Part shown: piece by piece, positions 37,869 through 48,491 of the stretch
Numbering within the stretch: position 1 is the stretch's first letter
Layout of the letters: every line of letters starts with the position of its first letter
Source of the DNA: Aquilaria yunnanensis
Taxonomy: Eukaryota; Streptophyta; Magnoliopsida; Malvales; Thymelaeaceae
Assembly: GCA_039654915.1 (NCBI GenBank)
Contig: CM077599.1
Span: 67,198,501 to 67,262,500, forward strand
Direction: 5' to 3'
Length of the DNA stretch: 64,000 nucleotides
Program-made: the position numbers and the translations under genes
Notes under the pieces: model-generated
Told to the model about the DNA's origin: nothing
Seen by the model: the letters and a program-made list of their open reading frames with translations, nothing else
Database searches by the model: none

Positions 37869-37985
37869 GGCCAAAATGCGCATATGGTCCCTCAACTTTG
37901 CCAACTCTAACGAGTTAGTCCTTTATATTTGACTCAGTACAAGTTAGTCCCTAAACTTTGAAAAAGTTAGTAAGTTAGTCCAAAA
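37869..37985 (+). repeat. Left terminal inverted repeat of the MULE
   Basis: GGCCAAAATGCGCATATGG followed by repeated GTTAGTCC blocks. It pairs with 52380-52513. Mutator-family ends hold transposase binding sites and promoters that drive transcription inward. Confidence 0.85.
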
Positions 37986-38071
37986 TGGATGGTGAAGAAA
38001 AACGGTGTGAAAATTTTGGCTGATATGGCTAATGTGACGTGGAGCAGTTGTGTGACTTTGCTGAGTTGGTC

Positions 38072-38083
38072 TTGGCGGGAAAA
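38072..38083 (+). promoter_or_regulatory. E2F-like site in the MULE leader
   Basis: TTGGCGGGAAAA matches the plant E2F binding consensus (TTTSGCGS or TTGGCGGGAAA form). It lies about 200 bases inside the element and about 530 bases before the transposase start. It would fit S-phase expression, but one motif match is weak evidence. Confidence 0.35.
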
Positions 38084-40178
38084 GGAGCAAGGAAAAGGCG
38101 CCAACTTATATGTTAATACTTATAGGATAAAGCAATAAAGCAAGAGAGCCATAAAATAGTCAAAGTGGCTGGTGCTTTACGAGGAAAAACAAAGGAGTGC
38201 TGGAGCCGTGGAGCGTATAAGACAAAGAAGGCATTGAAGAAGATAGAATTTGGCAGCTTTGAAGAGCTCGTGGGGGACCATGTGAGGATGTTGACTTGGT
38301 AGAGAAAGAGAAAATTTGATAAGTGAGTAATAAATGTTTGTTTCGGCTAAGTTAGAAATTTTTTTATTTATGTTAGTATTAGAGATGGGTCTATTACATG
38401 GTACATAAAAACTTGTGTGACTAAATTATTATTTAGATATGTGAACTTGTTTGAGAAAATTTTAAAGTTAGAGGCTGGATTAAAAAAAAATATTAATGTT
38501 ATTTAGATGTTTGTTACAGCAACAAGTTAGATTGCAAAGGTAAAAAATATTGGTGTAATAATTTTATTAACAATATGTTTGTAGGTGGACATTTATAATA
38601 GTGATGATTACATTGTATTTGCACCATGGTGGACACTTCATTGGAGAACCAAATAATGGATATATTGATGGCAAAATATGTTCAATGGTTTATGATGAGG
38701 ACAAAATATCATATTGGTGTGTGATGGATCAAATCAAGGAGATAGGATATGATAAGAAGGCTGTAGGAGGCATATATTTTCATAAATGCATAGGGGGATG
38801 CAGCCAATATATATTGTTGCATGATGATGCATCAACAGTAGAGATGGTAAAGCATGCTGTTAAAGTTGGTGTTGTGGAAGTATTTGTTCATCACAATGTA
38901 GACAATGACAAGGTAATAGCAAGCATGGGTGAAAGGTCAAGTGAGCATGTTTCCAACTATCATGTTACATGGGAAATAGATGAAGAAGTAAACAATGGGC
39001 TGGCTGAGACATGTAATTGGTCAAATTCTCAGATTGACGAAGAATTTGATAAACTGATTAATAACCTCCAGGCAACAACTAAGGATTGCAATAAAGCATT
39101 GAGCACTTTACAAGATGAAGCACCCCATGGTAGAGATAAAATGCAAGAGTTGGCTGAGGAAAATGAGAATGATAGTGATGATGACGGTGTAGACTTGGAG
39201 GTGGAGTACGCAGCAGAACTTAGTAGAGTAGATCTTTCCCTACAATCTGATGAAGATGAGGAACTCACTGCTGCAATTAAGCAAGTTAGAAGCTGGTATT
39301 CGAAAGGGGCAGCAAGGATGGCTTATAAGGAGATTGACAGTGCTCATGGAAGGCTTGTTCGAATAAGGAGTGAGGCTGACCTTGAATTTGATGAAGTGGT
39401 TGAAGATGGATATAACAGTGAGTCACTTGGAAATTCTGATCCTGAAAGTTTTGGTTCAGAAAGTGATGGGGAGGGTGGTCGTATTGAAGTTAGAAGACAA
39501 CCGGTGTTGCCAAGGTACAATGAGAATTTAAGGACTTGTCACATTGAGTTAGGTATGGTCTTTAAGCATCATATCCAGTTCAAAAAGGCCCTCATAAAGT
39601 ATTCAATCCAGACAAAGCGTGATTTCATCTTTCTAAAGAATGAGAAAAAAAGAGTTAGAGCAATTTGCAAAGCAAGTGGCTGTCCGTGGATGATATTTGC
39701 ATCATTGGAAAGAAGGAAACATTATTTCCCGGTAAAGATGTTTAATATGGAACACAATTGCCTTGAGGTGCAAAATATTTCAAGAGCTACTTCGGTATGG
39801 ATGGCTGATGAAGTGAGGGATGTAATTTCATGGCATCCGGGTATAAAACCAAGCTACATTCAAGAGCATATAAAGAAAAACTTTTGTATCAATTTCTCTA
39901 TACACCAATGTAGGAGAACAAAGTTGCGAATAATAAAAAAACTAGAAAGAGATGTAGAGTATGAATATGCCAAGTTAGGGGACTATGCTGAAGCACTTAG
40001 GGCAGCAAACATTGGAAGCACAATAAAAATAGTTACAACACCAAATCAGCAGGGGCTTCACAAAATCTTTAAAAGAATATATATCTGTTTGGCAGCAGTC
40101 AAGAAAGGTTTTTTAAAAGGGTGCAGGCCTTATTTGGGACTTGATGGATGTTTCTTGAAGGGGGTTATGAAAGGCCAG

Positions 40179-41594
40179 TGTTGGGTTTCGGGAGCCAAAC
40201 AGCGCAGCGGAATTTAACCGAAACCCTCCAGGATCCAAGTGAAACGGGGTAAACCGGGTGTTCGAAAATTTCATATCTAATTTTCGGTTGAGATCTCTCA
40301 CTCAACTGTAGAGTCGAATCACAAAACCTGAACAGTTGACGTGTTCAGGCTCTCTATGGTATCCACACGAGCCTCTCGGGATCACCACGCTTCCACCACG
40401 TCCCGGCAGATGCGTTTCTCTTGCGCTCGAAGTGCTAGCTTGCGTCCTCCAAGGAATTGCAAGAGAAGAGTGTGGCTGTCCTTTTGGGAGGCTAGAGCAA
40501 GGAGACCTACGAATTTCTCACTTAAAAGTTGTATTTATAGTGATACTCAACTTCCAGGCCTAATGGGTTTCAAAGCCCTAATCCAATTAGGATTTAATTT
40601 CGGGCTTAATAATGGCTCAACTCCTTGGCCCATTATTAATATGAAATTAAAGTGAAACCATAACCCAAATAATTAGCCCATGCACTCTAATGATCCAAAT
40701 AGCTCTATGTGTGCGACCCAATAGGCTCTTACCATGTTGGCAATGATCATAAATCACATTTATGATCATAAGCAATGAGCGGTGTCTAGCAACACATCAT
40801 TGCTACCCAAGTGACAAGATTGTCGGTGAATCGACTAAACCTTTATGATCATCACCGATATATGCCATTGTCCCTTTGTCCAAGATATCAAGACTAAGCA
40901 CAAGACATGGAATGTGTCACTCTCGTATAGCCCAATCTTTGGTTTCTTGATTACCGAGTAGACCAACTTAAACTGATGACATTGATATCATATATCAACT
41001 CATCGGAGCATGGCCATGCATTTTCTAAGTCTCACTCTATCAAGGGGCCCAAAGATATCACTCACGTTACATAGGAGGGACAAATCCCATCTTGATCATA
41101 CAAATCCCTCCGCATGATATGTGACATACCCAATGACCTCCTTCAAGTTCACTCAGTTACGAGCAACAAAGGAAAGTATCAAAGTATGTGACTCACATGT
41201 AAGGAACCTTGATGATCTTAGGTCGAAGGACTACATATACCATGATCACTATGAGAATCACTTATGACACTCATATAACGATCCATGAAGTGTTCTCATG
41301 GTGGGTCGGTCCAGTACACAAGTTCTCCAACTTGTACCCATATGTAGACTACATATCTCATATTAGTCTCCACATATGCTAGTCATTATGTATTATTGCA
41401 ACCCGCTCCACAATAATACTAGACTAGGGACGTTTAAGAATATCATTATTCTAGGGTTACAATTATGTTTATTACGTTACGCAGAAACAAAACAACAAAC
41501 AAAATTGCTGGATTAATGCCTCAATAAAATATCATGACTCAATGTGCAAAAATACAATCATCTCATGATTGGCTTTTTGGGCACAATACTAACA
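40179..41594 (-). repeat. 3' LTR of the copia element
   Basis: TG...CA ends (TGTTGGGTTTCGG to ATACTAACA), 1416 bp, identical in length to the partner at 47076-48491. Confidence 0.97.
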
Positions 41595-44500
41595 ATCTCC
41601 CACTTGCACTAAAAGCCAATCATCCATGTATCTAATACCGATGGACCTAGAATGGCTATCATGCTTCTGCTGCGTAAGGGGCTTTGTCAGTGGATCAGCA
41701 ATGTTGCTGTCTGTCGAAGTCCTGCATATCCTTACATCACCCCTCTCGATGATCTCCCTGATGAGATGATAGCGTCGAAGTATGTGTTTGGATCGCTGGT
41801 GAGATCGAGGTTCCTTAGCCTGTGCGATTGCTCCGTTGTTGTCACAATAGAGCTCTATCGGGTCGACAATGCTTGGAACCACTCCAAGTTCAGTGATGAA
41901 CTTCTTGATCCAAACTGCCTCCTTCGCAGCATCAGAGGCGGCAATGTACTCAGATTCTGTTGTAGAGTCAGCTACTGTCTCTTGCTTTGAACTCTTCCAG
42001 CTCACAGCACCACCACCAATACAAAACACATAACCAGATTGCGATCTAAAATCATCCTTATCGGATTGGAAGCTTGCATCGGTGTAACCCTTTACAACGA
42101 GCTGATCTTCACCTCCAAAGACCAAGAATGCATCCTTAGTCCTTCGTAAGTACTTAAGGATGTTCTTAACAGCTGTCCAGTGACTTTCACCAGGGTTCGA
42201 TTGGTACCTACTCGTCATGCTCAAAGCATATGAGACATCGGGACGAGTACATATCATGGCATACATGATAGATCCAATTGCTGAGGCATATGGAATCTTA
42301 CTCATGCGCTCTCTCTCCTCGGTTGTACTCGGACACTGAGATCTAGAAAGAGTGATACCATGTGACATGGGCAAGAATCCTTTCTTGGAATCTTGCATGC
42401 TAAACCTCTTTAGCACCTTGTCAATATATGTACTTTGACTTAGGCCAAGAAGCTTTCTAGATCTATCTCTATAGATCCTGATGCCTAACACATAGGCTGC
42501 TTCACCCAAGTCCTTCATAGAGAAACATTTCCCTAGCCAAGTCTTCACAGACTGTAGCTCAGGAATGTCATTCCCGATGAGTAGTATGTCATCTACATAC
42601 AACACCAAGAAGACAATAGCGCTCCCACTAACCTTCTTGTAGACACAAGGTTCATCTTCATTTTTGATAAAACCAAACTCTTTGATTGCATCATCAAAAC
42701 GAAGATTCCAACTTCGAGAAGCTTGCTTCAGTCCATAAATGGACCTTTGTAATTTGCACACTTTATTGGCATTCCCAGGAGTGACAAAACCCTCAGGTTG
42801 TGTCATGTACACATCCTCAAGTAGCTTTCCATTTAGGAATGCAGTTTTGACATCCATTTGCCATATCTCATAATCATAGTGTGCAGCAATAGCAAACAAA
42901 ATTCGGATGGATTTAAGCATAGCAACTGGTGAAAAAGTTTCATCATAGTCAATACCATGAATTTGCTTGAAACCTTTTGCGACCAATCGTCCCTTAAAGG
43001 TAATCACATTACCATCCATGTCAGTTTTCTTCTTGAAAACCCATTTGCACCCTATGGGTTTTACCTCTTCAGGTGGGTCAACTAAAGTCCATACTCGGTT
43101 TTCATACATGGATTCCATCTCGGATTTCATGGCCATTAGCCACTTCTCAGAGTCAGGCCCCGACATAGCTTGTTGGTAGGTTGTGGGCTCATCTTGATCC
43201 ATGAGCATCACATCACCGGTGTGAGTCACGAGAAATCCATATCTCTCGGGCTCACGCCGAATCCTACCAGTCCTACGTGGGCTTTGTGCTACAGGAACAG
43301 ACTCTTGAACCACAACATCTTGTGGTGTCTGTTCAGGTTCCATTTCAGGTTCGATGTCTTCTTGTTGTTCTTGAATTTCTTCAAGTTCTACTTTCCTCCC
43401 ACTAGTTCCTTTAGAGATAAACTCTTTCTCCAAAAAGACACCAGTTCGAGCAACAAACACTTTTTGCTCAGAGGGATTGTAGAAATAGTAACCCTTTGTT
43501 TCTTTGGGATACCCAACAAAAAGATATTTTTGAGATTTGGGCCCTAGTTTGTTAGAGGATTGACGTTTTACATAAACATCACAGCCCCAAATCTTCATAA
43601 AAGACAAATTGGGACGCCTCCCACTCCATATCTCATATGGTGTCTTTTGAACCGATTTAGATGGAACTCGGTTTAGTGTAAAAGCGGCTGTCTCTAGAGC
43701 ATGTCCCCAAAAGGAGTTTGGAAGGTCAGCTTGACTCATCATGGAGCGAACCATGTCTAACAGAGTTCGATTTCTCCTTTCAGAAACACCATTCCATTGA
43801 GGTGTACCTGGTGGAGTGAGTTGTGATATTATACCACACTCCTTGAGATAGTCAAGGAATTCTCGATCCAAGTACTCTCCACTTCGATCTGATTGAAGCA
43901 CTTTGATACTCTTCCCGAGTTGATTCTCTACTTCATTCTTGAATTCTTTGAACTTTTCAAAGGATTCTGACTTGTGTCTCATAAGATACACATAGCCATA
44001 TCTGCTGAAGTCATCAGTGAAAGTAATGAAGTATTGGAAACCTCCTCTAGCTTGTGTAGACATAGGGCCACATACATCACTATGTATGAGTCCTAGTAAG
44101 TCATTAGCCCTTTCACTTTGCCCTGTGAATGGGGCTTTGGTCATCTTGCCCAACAAACATGACTCACATGTCTCATATGATTCAAAATCAAATGAGTCCA
44201 AGAGTCCATCCTTATGGAGCTTGGATATGCGGGTCTCATTTATATGGCCCAAGCGACAGTGCCAGAGATAGGTCGAGTTTGAATCATTTAATCTGACCTT
44301 CTTGGTATTCACATTATAGATTGGATCTTCAAGGTCTAGAACATACAACCCATTGCTAAGTTGAGCACTACCATAAAAGATTTCATTCAAATAAATAGAA
44401 CAACATTTGTCCTTTATTATAAATGAAAAACCTTTCTTGTCCAAACAAGAAACAGAAATCAAATTTCTACTAATAGTAGGCACAAAGTAGCAGTTGTCTA

Positions 44501-45461
44501 ATTCTAAAACTAATCCACTAGGTAAAGTGAGAACATAAGTCCCTACAGCTAAGGCAGCAACCCTTGCTCCATTTCCAACACGTAGGTCCACTTCACCTCG
44601 GGCCAATCTTCTACTTCTACTTAGATCCTGCACATTTGCACAAATGTGAGATCCACATCCAGTATCTAATACCCAAGATGAGGAAGTAGAAAAGTTAGCC
44701 TCTATAACAAAAATACCTGAAGTGGAAGTCTTACTTCCCTTTTCCTTAGCAAGTTCTTCAAGATAGAGCTTACAGTTGCGCTTCCAGTGTCCAGGTTGCT
44801 TACAATGGAAGCACTCCCCTTCCTTTGCCACACCACCCTTTGGTTTCAGTGCAGCTGAAGAAGAACTAGCATTGGACTTTCCATTAGCTTTATCCTTCTT
44901 CTTGTTGGCTTTTCCTTTTCCCTTGCCCTTTTGAACCATCAAAATGGGCTTAGCCTTCTTAAGGTTTTGCTCAGCAGTTCTCAACATGTTGAGCAATTCA
45001 GGGAGGGACTTGTCAAGGTCGTTCATGTTATAGTTCATGACGAACTGACTGTAGCTTTCAGGCAACGATTGCAAGACTACATCAATAGCCAACTCTTTCT
45101 GAAGAGCAAATCCCAAATTCTCAATGTACCCAATCATCTTGAGCACATGAGGGCCCACGGGACTTCCCTCAGACATCTTGCACTGAAACAATGCCTTAGA
45201 GGTCTCAAACCTCTCATGCCTAGCTTGCTCTTGGAAAAGCATTTTGAGATGTTCGATCATATCGAACGCCCCCATGTTCTCAAGTTGCTTCTGAAGCTCA
45301 GATTCCATGGTAATAAGCATGAGGCATGCAACATCCAAAGCATCATCAGAATGCCTCTTGTGAGCATCCCTTTCAGCTCTTGGAGCAGTGGCAGCAGGCT
45401 CATTCGGAATGGGCTGCTCTAGGACATATGTCTTTCTCTCTTGTTTGAGGACTGTCCTCAA
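41589..45461 (-). CDS. Copia gag-pol polyprotein (gag, protease, integrase, RT, RNase H), open for 1290 codons
   Basis: Open frame from Met 45461 to a TAG at 41589-41591, six bases inside the LTR. In order: gag; CCHC knuckle CFHCKQPGHWKRNC (about 44770); protease WVLDTGCGSHI (about 44660). Then GAG-pre-integrase LWHCRLGHI and integrase (DDFSRYGYVYLM, QSDRSGEY, WNGVSERRNRT, so D, D and E are all present). Then RT with YVDDILLIGND (about 42595), and RNase H with DASFQSDKDD, ESEYIAASDA and DNNGAI. The likely original start is ATG 45548-45550; between it and 45461 one A is missing from an A-run at about 45503, shifting the frame. Everything downstream is intact, including catalytic residues. Subclade not assigned. 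Confidence 0.93.
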   Translation of the reverse strand: MRTVLKQERKTYVLEQPIPNEPAATAPRAERDAHKRHSDDALDVACLMLITMESELQKQLENMGAFDMIEHLKMLFQEQARHERFETSKALFQCKMSEGSPVGPHVLKMIGYIENLGFALQKELAIDVVLQSLPESYSQFVMNYNMNDLDKSLPELLNMLRTAEQNLKKAKPILMVQKGKGKGKANKKKDKANGKSNASSSSAALKPKGGVAKEGECFHCKQPGHWKRNCKLYLEELAKEKGSKTSTSGIFVIEANFSTSSSWVLDTGCGSHICANVQDLSRSRRLARGEVDLRVGNGARVAALAVGTYVLTLPSGLVLELDNCYFVPTISRNLISVSCLDKKGFSFIIKDKCCSIYLNEIFYGSAQLSNGLYVLDLEDPIYNVNTKKVRLNDSNSTYLWHCRLGHINETRISKLHKDGLLDSFDFESYETCESCLLGKMTKAPFTGQSERANDLLGLIHSDVCGPMSTQARGGFQYFITFTDDFSRYGYVYLMRHKSESFEKFKEFKNEVENQLGKSIKVLQSDRSGEYLDREFLDYLKECGIISQLTPPGTPQWNGVSERRNRTLLDMVRSMMSQADLPNSFWGHALETAAFTLNRVPSKSVQKTPYEIWSGRRPNLSFMKIWGCDVYVKRQSSNKLGPKSQKYLFVGYPKETKGYYFYNPSEQKVFVARTGVFLEKEFISKGTSGRKVELEEIQEQQEDIEPEMEPEQTPQDVVVQESVPVAQSPRRTGRIRREPERYGFLVTHTGDVMLMDQDEPTTYQQAMSGPDSEKWLMAMKSEMESMYENRVWTLVDPPEEVKPIGCKWVFKKKTDMDGNVITFKGRLVAKGFKQIHGIDYDETFSPVAMLKSIRILFAIAAHYDYEIWQMDVKTAFLNGKLLEDVYMTQPEGFVTPGNANKVCKLQRSIYGLKQASRSWNLRFDDAIKEFGFIKNEDEPCVYKKVSGSAIVFLVLYVDDILLIGNDIPELQSVKTWLGKCFSMKDLGEAAYVLGIRIYRDRSRKLLGLSQSTYIDKVLKRFSMQDSKKGFLPMSHGITLSRSQCPSTTEERERMSKIPYASAIGSIMYAMICTRPDVSYALSMTSRYQSNPGESHWTAVKNILKYLRRTKDAFLVFGGEDQLVVKGYTDASFQSDKDDFRSQSGYVFCIGGGAVSWKSSKQETVADSTTESEYIAASDAAKEAVWIKKFITELGVVPSIVDPIELYCDNNGAIAQAKEPRSHQRSKHILRRYHLIREIIERGDVRICRTSTDSNIADPLTKPLTQQKHDSHSRSIGIRYMDDWLLVQVGDC
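41595..41605 (-). other. Polypurine tract of the copia element
   Basis: The minus strand reads AAGTGGGAGAT directly before the 3' LTR. This is the usual copia plus-strand primer. Confidence 0.8.
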
Positions 45462-45550
45462 GTTTCGGTACCATTTGAGAAAGTTGGTCCCATTCAGTTT
45501 TCCTTCTCAAGGATCGATCGCAATGAAAGTGTCGATGTGTTTTGTGCCAT

Positions 45551-47062
45551 GGTTATCTACAACAGTAAATATGCAGTGTAAGAGTCACGTATTTTAATTC
45601 ATTTAATAAGGACTTTTATTAAACGATACTCCCACTATTTTCCTCAAAATAATAACCCTCGATATTATTTCGGAACACCTCGGCGCTAAGGTATTCTAGT
45701 GGGCCAAGATCCATATTTGACCACAACCTGAGTCAGCTTTGGCTTTTCTCTCAAGTTACAGCTATTTAGGTAGGCAACTCCTTGCCAATTGCATCTTATG
45801 CAACTCTTGGATAGTTGGGTGAACAACACTTGTCCAAGCTCATCTCATGAACTTAAGCCCAACTCTATGCCTCTAAGTCCCTAATCCTATTAGGGTGACT
45901 TAGTTAAGTCGAACCCAAAGTTAGCAGTTTGGATATCACTATTATCCCATCGCGCCTTACCAAGATGAACATAGGTGCTTTGCTTTGGCAAACCCACCTA
46001 ATGTTGATCAAAGTCTTGACGAGTGCCAACATTTGGAAGGCATCACATTTAATGACTTAATATTTGTTTGAGGGATTTTATCTTTTGATCTCACCAATTT
46101 GTTATCTCCGGTTGTTTTATACATGCATCACATACAAATATAAAACATGCATCTCATGCTTACAAGAAATAAACGTGACATGGTTATAGCCCAAACTATG
46201 CGATATTCTCAAGCCAATGAGAATATCATAAAAGCCTAAGAAAAGAAAAGAGTGTTCACAAGCTCCTTCTCTTCCTTTCTTGGCTGCCCTTTTGTTGTCA
46301 CCTCCTTGGACATACCTCCTTGCATGATCCTTGGACATACCACCTTGGATGAGCCCATAATGCACCATTACATCAATAATAGAAACCTCGAGTTACATTC
46401 GAGGGGAGTAAGGTGAGAAGAGAATGTACAATGAGAGTGATAAGAAAAGGCACGACTTGCAGGCCGTATTTACAAGTACAACCAATCAAGGGCTATAACC
46501 ATGCACCATGCTTCAAACACCAATCAGCATATCATGTCAAATCTCATTCAACAAAGATGCATGCCAATTTTCGCGTGTTGATTAACCAGGTTTTATTTAT
46601 GTGGCGCTTCGCATACGGCGGTCCCGCTGACCGGTCAGCGGACGGGGTCAAGGGGAGCCGCCCTTGCGGGGGGCTTGGGGGGCAGCGCCCCCCGGCGCAA
46701 AAAATTGTCTTACAATTGCTTAGCCCGAAATCTTCTATTTCGAGAAAGTAGGCACCCGAGACTCCTCCATTCGAGCCACCAAAAATACCTTACTTTCGGT
46801 GCCCGAACAGGCCGAATCCGAACAAACCTAGGGTTTTTGCAACTATTGCAAGAATCCTAATCCATATAGGTATCTCATACCTATCAATTTCAGGTTAATC
46901 TCATTAACCAATTTGTGTCGTTTCTTCATATATCTCATATGTTCATTACGATTTCCGATTTCATGCATCATGAATCAATCTAATTAATCATGGCCGAAAA
47001 CCAATCGAACACATAGCATCATGCGATTCAACACTCAATCCCGATTTAGGGTTTCACCAGTA
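45551..47062 (-). other. Untranslated leader of the copia element, with GC-rich palindromes
   Basis: About 1.5 kb between primer site and gag start with no coding content. At 46625-46640 it holds a perfect 16-base palindrome, CGCTGACCGGTCAGCG. At 46677-46693 it holds GGGGGGCAGCGCCCCCC, a 7-bp stem with a 3-base loop. These lie in a 100-base GC-rich island within AT-rich text. Structured leader palindromes act in dimerisation and packaging of retroviral RNAs; a similar role here is inference. Confidence 0.6.
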
Positions 47063-47074
47063 GCTCTGATACCA
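47063..47074 (-). other. Primer binding site (initiator tRNA-Met) of the copia element
   Basis: The minus strand reads TGGTATCAGAGC, one base from the 5' LTR. It confirms minus-strand orientation and tRNA-Met priming. Confidence 0.93.
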
Positions 47075-47075
47075 C

Positions 47076-48491
47076 TGTTGGGTTTCGGGAGCCAAACAGC
47101 GCAGCGGAATTTAACCGAAACCCTCCAGGATCCAAGTGAAACGGGATAAACCGGGTGTTCGAAAATTTCATACCTAATTTTCGGTTGAGATCTCTCACTC
47201 AACTGTAGAGTCGAATCACAAAACCTGAACAGTTGACGTGTTCAGGCTCTCTATGGTATCCACACGAGCCTCTCGGGATCACCACGCTTCCACCACGTCC
47301 CGGCAGATACGTTTCTCTTGCGCTCGAAGTGCTAGCTTGCGTCCTCCAAGGAATTGCAAGAGAAGAGTGTGGCTGTCCTTTTGGGAGGCTAGGGCAAGGA
47401 GACCTACGAATTTCTCACTTAAAAGTTGTATTTATAGTGAGACTCAACTTCCAGGCCTAATGGGTTTCAAAGCCCTAATCCAATTAGGATTTAATTTCGG
47501 GCTTAATAATGGCTCAACTCCTTGGCCCATTATTAATACGAAATTAAAGTGAAACCATAACCCAAATAATTAGCCCATGCACTCTAATGATCCAAATAGC
47601 TCTATGTGTGCGACCCAATAGGCTCTTGCCATGTTGGCAATGATCATAAATCACATTTATGATCATAAGCAATGAGCGGTGTCTAGCAACACATCATTGC
47701 TACCCAAGTGACAAGATTGTCGGTGAATCGACTAAACCTTTATGATCATCACCGATATATGCCATTGTCCCTTTGTCCAAGATATCAAGACTAAGCACAA
47801 GACATGGAATGTGTCACTCTCGTATAGCCCAATCTTTGGTTTCTTGATTACCGAGTAGACCAACTTAAACTGACGACATTGATATCATATATCAACTCAT
47901 CGGAGCATGGCCATGCATTTTCTAAGTCTCACTCTATCAAGGGGCCCAAAGATATCACTCACGTTACATAGGAGGGACAAATCCCATCTTGATCATACAA
48001 ATCCCTCCGCATGATATGTGACATACCCAATGACCTCCTTCAAGTTCACTCAGTTACGAGCAACAAAGGAAAGTATCAAAGTATGTGACTCACATGTAGG
48101 GAACCTTGATGATCTTAGGTCGAAGGACTACATATACCATGATCACTATGAGAATCACTTATGACACTCATATAACGATCCATGAAGTGTTCTCATGGTG
48201 TGTCGGTCCAGTACACAAGTTCTCCAACTTGTACCCATATGTAGACTACATATCTCATATTAGTCTCCACATATGCTAGTCATTATGTATTATTGCAACC
48301 CGCTCCACAATAATACTAGACTAGGGACGTTTAAGAATATCATTATTCTAGGGTTACAATTATGTTTATTACGTTACGCAGAAACAAAACAACAAACAAA
48401 ATTGCTGGATTAATGCCTCAATAAAATATCATGACTCAATGTGCAAAAATACAATCATCTCATGATTGGCTTTTTGGGCACAATACTAACA
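47076..48491 (-). repeat. 5' LTR of the copia element
   Basis: 1416 bp, TG...CA. It differs from the other LTR at about ten single positions (for example GGGGTAAACC versus GGGATAAACC), with no length change seen. Confidence 0.97.

Larger units (their letters stand above)
40179..48491 (-). mobile_element. Ty1/copia LTR retrotransposon, young and nearly complete, 8313 bp
   Basis: Two 1416-bp LTRs flank a minus-strand coding region. A perfect 5-bp target duplication GCCAG lies outside (40174-40178, 48492-48496). Primer site, polypurine tract and the complete enzyme order (protease, integrase, RT, RNase H) are present. I counted about ten differences between the LTRs by eye, roughly 0.7%, so it inserted recently. 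It split the MULE transposase gene. A single-base loss near the start of gag is the only break I found. Confidence 0.97.

Noticed and set aside
40336..40655. Two identical pairs of short open frames at 40.3 and 47.2 kb
   Set aside because: They are the same positions in the two LTRs of the copia element; duplicated non-coding sequence, not genes.
41652..41990. Plus-strand open frames across 41.6-45.6 kb
   Set aside because: They lie opposite the copia polyprotein and show only shadows of its codon pattern.
46610..46710. GC-rich patch looking like organelle or bacterial DNA
   Set aside because: It lies in the leader of an intact copia element and is palindromic; no organelle gene reads through it.
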